Of a stretch of 22,975 nucleotides of DNA, positions 7,437 through 16,343 are shown in pieces. Position 1 is the first letter of the stretch; each line of letters opens with the position of its first letter. The notes under the pieces were generated by a model that was not told the origin of the DNA, searched no databases, and was given only the letters and a program-made list of their open reading frames with translations. The translations under genes and the position numbers were made by a program. The DNA comes from Isoetes engelmannii (taxonomy: Eukaryota; Streptophyta; Lycopodiopsida; Isoetales; Isoetaceae), in the NCBI GenBank assembly GCA_011763485.2, contig JAANSK020252719.1, positions 1 to 22,975 of the forward strand. Reading direction: 5' to 3'.

Positions 7437-7626
7437 GTCGTTGCCATTGTCAACACCACAATGTTCGTGAAAATCGGAGACCGCGGACACCTTTACCACA
7501 TCCTGGAGGTGTGACCCATGCATTGATTGTCAACTCAGTCCTGGTACCTCCAGTGACACTGATGTGCAAATTCCAATTGCTCTACCATGTCATACGAATG
7601 TTCGTGGGCTGCCACCACCTGTAGAG

Positions 7627-8132
7627 TTTTTTTTTTTTTTGAAGAACTATATCACCAATATATTAGAAGAATAAGAATGGTACAAATCGAGTGCGGAGGA
7701 GGAAGAGCTGCCCCAAAGGGACAGTGATACCTCGACACTCCATCACAAACTCACAGAAAACCATAACTCCACTACTGAACAAAACAACCATCCATGTCCA
7801 CAATACCCAGGAAGTCCTGCCAAATAGCGAACTTCCTCTCCGCAGACCCCTGGAACACAAGGAAGCTCTGGAACAGCTTGTGTCGAAGTCGAGGAACAAG
7901 TGAGGCCGCTGGCTGCTGAATCCCCTGAAAATTCCACAGCCACCGCCGCTTCCAAACCAACCATACGAGCCACGCTACACACAGATGTAAAGTTTGCTTC
8001 CTCGGGAGCGGCCACGCAGCAGGGTAGACATGAAGCAAAAACTGCTGGCTAGTCAACCTGACCTGGAACAAAGTCCTAACCCAGTCCCAGGCCACCTGTA
8101 GGTGAGGGCACAGCACCAAACAATGCTCCACA
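7627..8132 (-). mobile_element. LINE 3'-end copy, inserted in DUF7869-type gene
   Basis: A T14 run (7627-7640) is the poly-A tail read from the other strand. The rest matches the last 0.5 kb of the LINE at 3779-6788, so it is a heavily 5'-truncated insertion. It keeps an open frame from the truncation point to about 7772 (minus) that includes EHCLVLCPHLQVAWDWVRTLF's tail and LCVAWLVWLVWKRR. At the point where the larger copy has a TAG, this copy has CAG. The insertion falls between codons for V-E and the next repeat unit of the host gene, and about 20 bp expected from the repeat pattern are missing. No target-site duplication is seen. Confidence 0.9.
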
Positions 8133-8133
8133 T

Positions 8134-8436
8134 GCAAATGTCCGAGGCCTTCCACCACCTGTGGAGTTTACTCCACCACCTCGGGCAAATGTCTGAGGCC
8201 TTCCACCACCTGTGGAGTTCATTCCACCACCTCGTGCAAATGTCTGTGGCCTTCCACCACCTGTGGAGTTTAAACCACCATCTCCTACAAATGTTCGCGG
8301 CCTTCCTCCACCTATTCAATTTACACCACCTCAATGTAGACGACTTCCAACTCCATCCCATGTAGATAGCACTCCATCCCCATAAGTTAATGTGCGTGGT
8401 CTCCCTCCACCTGTGGAATTCACTCCTCCAGTTCCC
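8134..8436 (+). repeat. 51-bp tandem coding repeats, proline-rich 17-residue unit
   Basis: Units start at 8134, 8185, 8236 and 8287, exactly 51 bp apart, then a diverged 48-bp unit and another recognisable one near 8386. Each encodes a version of ANVRGLPPPVEFTPPPR. A further partial unit lies before the LINE at 7594-7626. The Arg codon of the unit is CGA, TGA, TGT and CGC in consecutive copies, showing C-to-T decay at a CpG and creating the stop at 8194. The repeat probably formed a flexible proline-rich N-terminal tail. Confidence 0.9.
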
Positions 8437-9531
8437 AAACAAAGACGTGCATTTCCTCCACAAGTAATTCTTCTTCCTAGTGCATCTACTCCTACAACAA
8501 ATCCTTCACCCTCCGACTCGCTACCTGATATCAGAGTTAGTGTTGGTAGTCACAGGATTGCCATTCCAGTTTTTTATGATACTTCAGGAGTTGCTCAGCA
8601 ACGTCATCAGCCTAGGCTGTTGTTTCCTAGAGACAGACAATCTATCGTTTATCAACCTCAATCTTTAGATAATCTATCTCTAGAGCATCAGTCTCTACAC
8701 CATCTGGTCCAGCTCGGGTAGTTCTTGAGTTAGATGAAGAAACACCACGTGTTGAAGTTTCGAATGATGATGTGTCTCAAGCACAAGACACTCTGTTTGA
8801 GTTCAAAGCTCTTGTTAGTCAGAACCTCAAAAGAGATTTGCACAAGAAGGCTTGTACATCAAAAAGCAGAAGAAAATTGATGGACGAGGGACACTTGAGA
8901 GCAACTTACACAAGGCATTGCTGTCTACAGAAGTGCATGATCAAGATTGGCCTGAGAGAACTAAGGCTACTTCGTGACAGTTACAGTTCAATGACTTTGC
9001 TGGAACAAAGAGGCTACTTAGCACTCAATATTAGGCCTGACAATGGTATAAACCTATATAGCTGGGGGTTACAATGTTTGTCAAGCTACCTTCAAAATGA
9101 TTCATGCTCTAGGGAGCAGGAGGCTTCATACATTGCAGACAAGGCTTGACAAGAACTCTGGTATAAACGACTATTGTCATTCAGGTAGTGTTTCTAGAAT
9201 GCATACTCTACAAGGTGTTTCTTGGTTGGAGGGTTGCTTCAAAGAGTCCTGTGAGAAGCTGCCTAACAGTCAAATGCACTACTTAAGTGATAACTTTACT
9301 AAATGTGAGGTATTTGACAACTATAAAGAATTGTGTGATTGAGGCTGGTGAACGACATGTCTGCTACTCTTACTTCACTATGCTTTGGAAGAAGGAATTT
9401 TCTCATGTGTCAATTCCTAGGAAGCATCGTATGTCTGTTTGTGCTACTTGTTCGGAATTAAAAGCTCAAAGATAGAATGCAAGGACACAGCACACTAAAA
9501 GTAAGCACACTACTTTTTTGGTTGATGGCCA

Positions 9532-10221
9532 ATGTTAGGTTCTTCTCTTGACCATTGTTTTATTCCAGATACACTAAAGGAAAGACTCAACAAACACAGA
9601 GAACAACAATCTCTTGAAAGGATAAAGTTTACCAAACACAGGAAGAAGGCACTCGAGTACCCACTCAAATATGTATCAGTGGTCATTGATGGAATGAATC
9701 AGAAGAAGACTACTCTACCACATTTTGTCAATGTCCCCAAGGATGCTCCAGATGAAGATTTTGTGCACTTGCATGTTGTTGGTGCCATGGTTTTTAATGG
9801 AAAGCTTTCTTGCAAGACATATCTGAACTATCCAAATATTCATGCGGATCTGAATCTCACTATCACAATCTTGAATAAGATTCTTACTGGTCTGGAGCAT
9901 ATACCACCAGTACTGTATCTTCAGCTCGACAACACAACAAGAGAGAATAAGAATGAGGCCTTGTTTGCCTATTGTGCTATATTAGTCGAGAAACAAGCTG
10001 TTAAGAAAGTGAAGATTGGCTTCCTGCTTATTGGCCACACACATGATCATATTGATCAGATGTTTAGTAGGTTCTCTAAATGTCTGGCTCGGAAAAGAGC
10101 ACTCAGTCTGCCAGCAATGATTGAGGTTATTATGGATTCCTACACTCCTCGTCCGAAAATTGAGTTGTTGACTGAAACTTATGATTTCAAGGAATTGATA
10201 TTTCGAAGATGTGTTGGGTAA
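9532..10221 (+). other. RNase H-like core of the DUF7869-type protein (intact open frame)
   Basis: This 229-codon stretch is the longest uninterrupted part of the pseudogene. It contains three spaced acidic blocks: YVSVVIDGMNQKKTTLPH (about codons 49-66), LYLQLDNTTRENKNEALFAY (about 126-145), and KIGFLLIGHTHDHIDQMFSR (about 159-178). In this family these blocks are thought to mark an RNase H-type fold with metal-binding acidic residues. All three are preserved. The final residues shift out of frame near 10205, where homologous reading continues in another frame. The start at 9532 is only the first Met in the frame and is not a real gene start. Confidence 0.65.
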
Positions 10222-11272
10222 ATGTGCTATCGAGCCTTTAAGAAATATCACATTCCAGCATAAAAAAAAAATCTCGCTGAAAAATGGTAAAGCTACTTTG
10301 CAAGCCAAGAAATATACCACATCTTTGGAGTGACAGCTAGCAGATGGTATTCAATTCATTCGCGCCATTCCTAACATAAGTTCCATGCTCTCTGCAGAGC
10401 AAATGACTCTTAAAAGCCTGAAGGAGATAGCAAAAAGTAAAAAAGAAGGAAGAGTATTTGACTCGAACAAGTCATTAGATTGCATTGAAAGGAGCATACT
10501 GTCATGCTCTAACCATTTTGGAGAAGCAGATACCTTGTGGTGGCCTCAATTTTTTGCCCAGCAACGTGAGCTGCTAGATGCCATGTCCCAAGGTCGGACA
10601 CCTATTGTCTTCACCTAGCCAGATAGACACAATGTGCCAGCACAAGATGATAATCAAGTGGAGCAGGTGCAGCTTAGTGCTAGCTCAGATGAAGATGATA
10701 GAGTGATGTACGCGGGCCCTAGACGCACTGCATAGCAAGTTTCTCGGGTCTCTAGATCTATCACCGAGATTCAGAAAGGAATGCTTGTTGCTGTTCCAGC
10801 AGATGATGATGAGACTGGGAAGCCATTTTGGTTGGCTAAGGTATTGGATGTAACACGACAGGATGGAATTCCTACTCAATTGAAAGTGCACTGGATGAGA
10901 ACAACCACAACCAATGCATCCAGTGGTAGTTATACAATGGAGATAGTAAAGGTTGGAGTGGGAAAGAGAGCAAAGACTAAAGCAAACAATGGGCACATAG
11001 ACCTTGCTGAAGTGATAGTGCTTGCATATGATTTCGTCTTGACCAGTGCTAACAATTTGCGTGCTGTTACTCAAGCATTGTTACAATCAGCATGGGGATT
11101 GGATAGCAGAACCAAAAAAATAGCTAGAGACGAAGATGAAGAAGAAGATCATTCAAGCACATTCGATGGTATGAGTGAAGTAGAGAATCATAGCTCTGAT
11201 GATGAGGGTGTGAATGAGTCTGAGGATGAGATGCATCCTGATATAACTGCAAAGTGTAAGTATGTTCGATAA

Positions 11273-11447
11273 GGGATACACGTAATTAGGAAAGAGATTC
11301 AGTGTAAAGGCAAAACCAAAATGTGCTGCATTTATGGCAATTTTGTTCATAATTTTGTAAAGTTTTTCAACACATGGAATATATTACCTTTTTTTGTCTC
11401 CCTAGTGCGCTTGCTATTTTTCAAACATCTATTTTTTTGAGCCTTTG
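11273..11447. other. Downstream flank of DUF7869-type gene
   Basis: AT-rich sequence with no recognised feature. It probably held the 3' UTR of the upstream gene; no clear polyadenylation signal stands out. Confidence 0.4.
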
Positions 11448-11717
11448 AATTGGACCCGGACACCTGGTCCTCTCCACTCAAGGTGGAGCCGACCATGCCC
11501 TTGACCAAGACATGATAGTGTACTTAAAAAATAACAACTGGAAGTGGTTGAACCTAGGTACATGGTCCTCTCCACTCTAGGTGGAGCCGACCGGTGCCCT
11601 TGAACAAGCGACAATCTACCTAAAAAATAACAACTGGAAGTGGTTGAACCTGAGTACGTGGTCCTCTCCACTCTAGGTGGAGCCGACCTGTGCCCTTGAA
11701 CAAGCCACTCGTTAACC
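11448..11717. repeat. Three tandem units of about 97 bp with internal hairpin
   Basis: The anchor TGGTCCTCTCCACT occurs at 11465, 11563 and 11659 (98 and 96 bp apart). Units 2 and 3 are nearly identical and unit 1 is more diverged. Each contains CTCCACTCTAGGTGGAG (unit 1: CTCCACTCAAGGTGGAG), a 6-bp stem with a 5-base loop, followed by CCGACC. No coding pattern is kept across the units. Confidence 0.9.
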
Positions 11718-11734
11718 TAGAAATAAATGAAATA

Positions 11735-11905
11735 CCATGTGCGTTAATTGGGGTGGGTTTTTTTGGACTTAAACCATACATATACATACGGAATTATGGG
11801 GGTTTTTAGGGGTAATCTAGTGTAATATGCATACGACAAGGGTTTTTTGAACCCCGGATAAGACGTATACGGAGGGGTTTTTATTAACCCCATTAACGCA
11901 CATGG
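11735..11905. mobile_element. MITE-like foldback element, 171 bp
   Basis: CCATGTGCGTTAATTGGGG (11735-11753) and CCCCATTAACGCACATGG (11888-11905) are inverted repeats with one base difference. The interior is AT-rich with repeated GGGGTTTTT blocks in both orientations. The inverted homology may extend outward through AATAC (11731-11735 and the complement of 11906-11911) with a 2-bp gap. No clear target duplication was found, so superfamily assignment is not possible. A minus-strand open frame across the element is probably incidental. Confidence 0.65.
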
Positions 11906-11963
11906 CGTATTCCCGTTACAATAGGTGAACCCCCCGGGTCTATTTGTTTGCAGTTTGCAATGC

Positions 11964-12084
11964 TCCCTTTCAAATAGCATGTATGGCTTACACAGGGAAA
12001 TCATGCCACAATATACCAAAAGAAAATGTTCTATTCTGAACTTTCCCTTTCAAACAACGCGTATGACTTACACAGGAAAACCAT
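11964..12084. repeat. Direct repeat, 41 bp, 80-bp period
   Basis: TCCCTTTCAAATAGCATGTA at 11964 and TCCCTTTCAAACAACGCGTA at 12044 each continue into TGRCTTACACAGGRAAA. The two copies are alike at most positions. This may be part of another small repeat family. Confidence 0.8.
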
Positions 12085-12980
12085 TATAAGTGCATTACAA
12101 ACTCATCCTCCTATCTTTGTGAAGTTATTGTGGCTAGCAAGAACGTGATGTCTAGAACTATGGTGTCCAGAGCTAAGGCGTGAAAAAAGGTTATCATATA
12201 TCTATCCTGCAGCAACAATGCCATGTTAGATGGACTAACTACAACAAGAAAGACGGATCAACTACAACAAGGAACTTCATAACACAACAATAGCATACAT
12301 CAGTTTTACTAATTCATTTTATGTTGCAGGTATGTACGATCTACGTGATGAAGGCCTTAAACACCATGAGGTCTGCCCTGTTGCTCGGCATTGGTCAATA
12401 AATTAAAAAATTAGACATATGAAGTGTTTTTACCCTAGACTGCAATAGCTCGCTTAAAAAACTGCAAAACAACAAAAATAAGAGACATGCAAATAAACTA
12501 AGCACATGCGTTGCATCATCTATCTTTCCTCACTAATCCATGCAAGCCCTGAGAAATAAAGAAGAATAATCATGCACGAAATGTGTTCTCAAGCTGCATT
12601 ATATCTTGTCTGCATCGCTAACCAAACAACATGTTTGAGCTTTCTCAGCTTCCAAACATCATATATTTTTTCACTATGAAGAAATCTGAATATGAGATGG
12701 AAAAATATTTCTTAATATATCTTTGTTTGACTGAGAACCGGCTAATGAGAGGGAGATTGACTAGAAAAAAGACATATATCAACCGACAAAGGAAACAAAA
12801 AATATAATGAAAGGCAAGAATAGGTATGAAATGCGGTTCCAACGATAAAATTCGATTGAAGAAGACCGTTTCTAGACTAAAAAATGTGGCTAGAGCTCGA
12901 ATGCAGGATGTCGAACTGCAGAAAACGAAATGAATCAATCTGTAGCTAAAACAAATCGAAAAAAAACCTCAAGGTTTTTA

Positions 12981-13034
12981 GGTAAACAGATTTATAGGTA
13001 CCTCAGGGCTTGCAGTTAAACAGATTTATAGGTA
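12981..13034. repeat. Direct repeat with TAAACAGATTTATAGGTA
   Basis: The 18-base string occurs at 12983-13000 and 13017-13034, 34 bp apart, with flanks of limited similarity. Confidence 0.85.
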
Positions 13035-13135
13035 GCTATTAGCCGTTTAACTGCAAAAAACAAACAGATCAATTTGTAGCTATTGAAGAAGATCTGCTAA
13101 TAGATACCTAAAAATATGTTTTAAAACCTTCGAAA

Positions 13136-13221
13136 GCTCCAGCAGGATCTACAAATCAAAATATCTAAGGTTCTACTGCAAAACACTCAAAGCTCCACGC
13201 TCCAGTGGGATCTACAAATCA
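13136..13221. repeat. Direct repeat, 23 bp, 63-bp period
   Basis: GCTCCAGCAGGATCTACAAA at 13136 and GCTCCAGTGGGATCTACAAA at 13199, each followed by TCA, differ at two positions. Confidence 0.85.
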
Positions 13222-13840
13222 ATGTGCATATAACACACACTATCACAAATATCAATATTACATAGTTACCTTACTTCAAATGCCAATTACTGTAATGATC
13301 ATAGAAGCATGATAAACACATATTTAACAAATGAAAAAGAGGCTTCATCTTGGCTGCCAGATGTCTTGTAGCAAATAGTTTATTACATTGGGATATAGTG
13401 AATATTTGGTGGAGAATTGTGTAGCCATTAGACTTTATAAATATCCATGTTAGCAAGGTTTGTAAGATCTTGTGGTAGTGGAAAGTTTTACAGAATGTGG
13501 ATGTAGAATGATATGGAACTTGCAACATACTTGATTCAAATGTCAATTTAACGTTAATAAACGCTGATAAAATAAAAGATATCTCAAGTGTATTGCCTCC
13601 CGAAATCGTCCCCTTCTCTTACAAGACATTAAATACTTTGATTAAGGGCTCAACTGAAAACACTCTGGCTGAACCATAAATTGATCAGTTCATCGATCCC
13701 TATTTTGATCTATTGTCATCCGCTTGCAACTTTTTATCTCTATTTAAATAAATGAATGTTTTTTCCGTGCGAATTTGGCTTCCTTTTTTTTTTTTAAAGT
13801 GGGCATTGCTTGTCATATTATACGCCAAAAAATATTTCCT

Positions 13841-13874
13841 TCCTTATCGCTCATCCTTCCTTATCGCTCATCCT
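13841..13874. repeat. 17-bp perfect tandem duplication
   Basis: TCCTTATCGCTCATCCT is present twice in direct succession (13841-13857 and 13858-13874). Confidence 0.95.
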
Positions 13875-14151
13875 TGACCATTGATCTCCATAATATTCCC
13901 TAAAAATATTCCCTCTAATGCATCATCCACCGCCCGCAAAAAATAAGATGGAGTCAAACCCAAATTTCCACATCACCCTATAGTTTCAAAACCATAGGGT
14001 CAAGTCAATCCACCAGTCACACCTGTATTAAGACATACCAGCAAAACAAAATCACGAACACAATTACCATCCTAACATTACATGCCTTAGAGGATTTGAA
14101 CCTCCTGCCACAAGGAGCAGTGCCATAACTGACAAAGCAAAGACAAGGCTA

Positions 14152-14189
14152 CAACATGTTAACAGCTAGACCGCAACATGTTAACAGCT
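14152..14189. repeat. 16-bp direct repeat, 22-bp period
   Basis: CAACATGTTAACAGCT occurs at 14152-14167 and 14174-14189. It contains the palindromes AACATGTT and GTTAAC. Confidence 0.9.
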
Positions 14190-14606
14190 GCAGCATATAA
14201 ACATGCATTGCATGAAGATTGCAACCATGCATATTTGTTTCCCAGCAAAATGTGAGGAAGCTCCATGTTGCAGCATGCAATCACATTTCTATTATGTTAT
14301 GATGTTTCTGTATTTGTAATGATGATCATTGGATGGTTGAAAACATTCAAATAGTCAAGACCCAAGAATTTCCTCCAACGTTTTGTAAGCTATCGTGTGG
14401 ATTTGAAACTGCAAAATAGATAGCAGGAATATTTTCTGGTAAAACTAGTATTTTTCCTTGGTACTACCAGTAGCATTATAGTTGCTAAAAAACAACACAA
14501 AACTTGCGGTCACTGTAGGCTACTATGCCTTGTACTTGAACATGTGCATTTGGTATCGTAGAAATTATTGTATATTTGTAGAAGATATTATTTTTTACAA
14601 GAGGCA

Positions 14607-16299
14607 TTAGCAAGTTTTAAGAGGATAACCACACAATCCTGGATTACCCTGGGTAGCTAGAGGAATTAAACTTGGCCAATGCTTTTCCTTGCGGAATCTT
14701 ACCACTCAACCTGTTATAGAGATCTAAAAAGCTTAGCCATAAATTCAAGAATGATTCAGGAATTGAACCACTCAGCCTATTCCTAGACAAATCTAGAGAT
14801 CGGAGATCATCTGTGAGATTTCCGAGACCAGCAGGAATGCTGCCTGCAATCTTGTTGTATGGCAAATTTAAAGATCTTAGCATCCATAGCTTAGACATTG
14901 ACTCTGGGATCGATCCGGCGAGCTGATTCTTTGATAAATCAAGCTGTTTAAGACCTTGCAAATTCCCCAGACTTGTTGGTATTATGCCTGTAATCTTGTT
15001 GTGACCAAGGTAGAGGTAATCAAGATTTACCATGTTGCCAAAATCTGCAGAAATAGTTCCTGTAATGGAGTTAAATGACAAATCTATGTTAACTGATCCA
15101 CCCTCTGCCTCAGGATCTCCTGCTGGATTTAATTTGCTTAGCCAACTTGGAATGGGACCTTTGAGACCACAATTGCTCAACTCAATCCTGTATAAAATAG
15201 GAATTCCAGCAAGTGCTTTAACAGAATCAAAATTCTTGAGCGGATTACCACTTAATTTCAATGTGTAAAGACTTTCCAGAGCTCTTAAATCAGATGGAAG
15301 GCTTGTAAATTTATTGTAGCTCAGATCTAACCATTGAAGATTGGTCAAATTGCTATATCCAATAGGGAAAGGACCAGACAATGAATTGTTACTAGCATCC
15401 AAGTATACAAGCTTGCCCTTGGGACTAAGAGACTTTGGGAATGTGCCTGTCAAGAAATTTTGCTGGATTTGGAGGTCCCCTAAATTTGGCATGCCATTAA
15501 ATATATCTGGAATGGAACCTGTAAGACCTGTGTTGGCGATTCTCAAAGCTACCATTCCATGAAGGCCACTGAAAGACGAAGGAATAGGACCTCTTAAGTT
15601 AGGATTATTGCCAAGTTGTAGTAGAGAAAGCTTAGGAAGGCCACCTAAACTAGCAGGAATACTTCCATGGAAATTATTATTGGACAAATCGAGATATTCA
15701 ATGTTGTAGAGATTACCAAGGGCAGGAGGAATAATGCCGCCAATATTAGCGCCGTTCAATTGCAAATTTCGAAGCTTGCTAGATTTGGGGAAAGAATTTG
15801 GGAAAGAGCCAGAAATGGCAGAACGGCAATAGGAACAAGATAAATCGAGGTCCATTAAATTTGGCAGACGGAAGAGAAAAGCAGGAAGGGAGCCATTAAG
15901 GCCAGGGTTATCAGAAAGATAGAGAAGCTGTAACCTGCTGAGACGGGAAAGGGCAGTCGGAATGGGGCCTTGGAAGCTCTGCGACCGGGCATCGAGGGTT
16001 TGCAGATAGGGCAGACCGGCCAAAGAGGTGAGGACTGAGGTCGATTTTGGGCGGCTAGATTGGGGCATATAAACCCCGATTACCCTGCCGGTTGTTTCAT
16101 CACAGCTTACACCATTCCAGGCACAACAGTCAGTCCCGTTCCAATACCAGTAATCTGGAAAATCCGGTATCCCGGATTTCAGCTTCAAGAGCGCCTGCCT
16201 CTCTCCAGGATCACATTGCTTTGCTGTAGCTATAGAACTTAGGATCAAACCTGCCAGAAATACTAGCATCACCGTTTTTGGAAACATGTGGATTTGCAA
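14607..16299 (-). CDS. Secreted leucine-rich repeat protein (PGIP/RLP-like), C-terminal frameshift
   Basis: The intronless frame has a signal peptide (about residues 1-27, hydrophobic VMLVFLAGLILSSIATA), then a plant LRRNT cap CDPGERQALLKLKSG with the Cys pair in DCCAWNGVSC, then some 17-18 extracellular-type LRRs of the LxxLxxLDLSxNxLxGxIP type. Several N-x-S/T glycosylation sites are present (for example NGTD, NNSL, NLTN). No membrane segment or kinase follows, so it resembles polygalacturonase-inhibitor or receptor-like-protein ectodomains that act in the apoplast; the ligand is unknown. The main frame stops at 14644. The adjacent frame continues as GNPGLCGYPLKTC and stops at 14607, the usual C-terminal Cys cap, so one extra G near 14647-14651 appears to have removed the cap. 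Met1 (16299), Met5 (16287) or Met11 could start translation; all keep the signal peptide. Confidence 0.85.
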
Positions 16300-16336
16300 A
16301 AGATAGAGTACACCTGAAACGTGTGAAGGGGTTGCC

Positions 16337-16343
16337 TTATAAA
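16337..16343 (-). promoter_or_regulatory. Candidate TATA box of the LRR gene
   Basis: On the minus strand the sequence reads ATTTATAAGGC about 40 bp upstream of the first Met. A start 25-32 bp downstream would leave a 5' leader of only about 10 nt before Met1 or about 20 nt before Met5, which slightly favours Met5. Confidence 0.45.

Larger units (their letters stand above)
6280..8132. repeat. Tail-to-tail LINE 3' ends forming a 0.5-kb inverted repeat
   Basis: 6280-6788 and the reverse complement of 7627-8132 are homologous along their whole length with scattered substitutions. The two poly-A tails face each other across an 838-bp centre (6789-7626). The simplest explanation is two independent insertions in opposite orientations. 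A transcript across both would fold into a hairpin of about 500 bp. Confidence 0.9.
7445..11272 (+). pseudogene. DUF7869-type protein gene, decayed and LINE-interrupted
   Basis: Pieces in order: a proline-rich start (7445-7626) split by a LINE (7627-8132); 17-residue repeats (8134-8436); a linker to 8719; an acidic and basic stretch with RATYTRHCCLQKCMIKIGLR (8700-9060, next frame); KMIHALGSRRLHTLQTRL and GVSWLEGCFKESCEKLP (9070-9340); a Cys/His-rich piece with IPRKHRMSVCATC (9335-9475); the RNase H-like core (9532-10221); a C-terminal part with LWWPQFFAQQRELLDAM; an SH3/BAH-like stretch GKPFWLAKVLDV...VHWM (about 10815-10900); and a very acidic tail ending in TAA at 11270. Frame changes lie near 8700, 9067, 9335, 9532 and 10205, and stops at 8194, 8383, 9473, 9536, 10331, 10616 and 10733. 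The order fits one multi-domain protein of this family (recalled). Its biochemical role is unknown; an RNase H fold suggests a transposase-derived or nuclease-like protein. Confidence 0.75.
12085..14606. other. Long AT-rich non-coding region
   Basis: I see no gene, RNA gene or transposon end here. Short open frames lack any protein-like pattern. The region holds several short duplications (listed separately), A/T homopolymer tracts (for example near 13785-13797), and a small inverted repeat ACCCTAT/ATAGGGT at 13975-14000. Confidence 0.5.

Noticed and set aside
8134-8436. Regular 51-bp repeats considered as a CRISPR-like array
   Set aside because: The units are contiguous, multiples of three, encode a protein repeat, and the DNA is from a plant nucleus.
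8053-8463. 136-codon minus-strand frame rich in W-R-W
   Set aside because: It is the antisense of the 51-bp proline-rich coding repeat on the plus strand.
7445-11272. Stops rescued by RNA editing, as happens in fern organelles
   Set aside because: Editing of that kind is organellar, and frameshifts as well as stops are present, so decay is the simpler reading.
11796-11890. GTTTTTAGGGG blocks as interstitial telomere repeats
   Set aside because: No run of exact TTTAGGG units; they are part of the foldback interior.
11744-12019. 91-codon minus-strand open frame
   Set aside because: It runs across the foldback element and neighbouring repeat; its sequence follows the inverted repeat and shows no protein family.
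14090-14150. tRNA-like T arm on the minus strand (GGAGGTTCAAATCCTCT)
   Set aside because: No D arm, anticodon arm or matching acceptor strand could be placed upstream, so it is probably chance.
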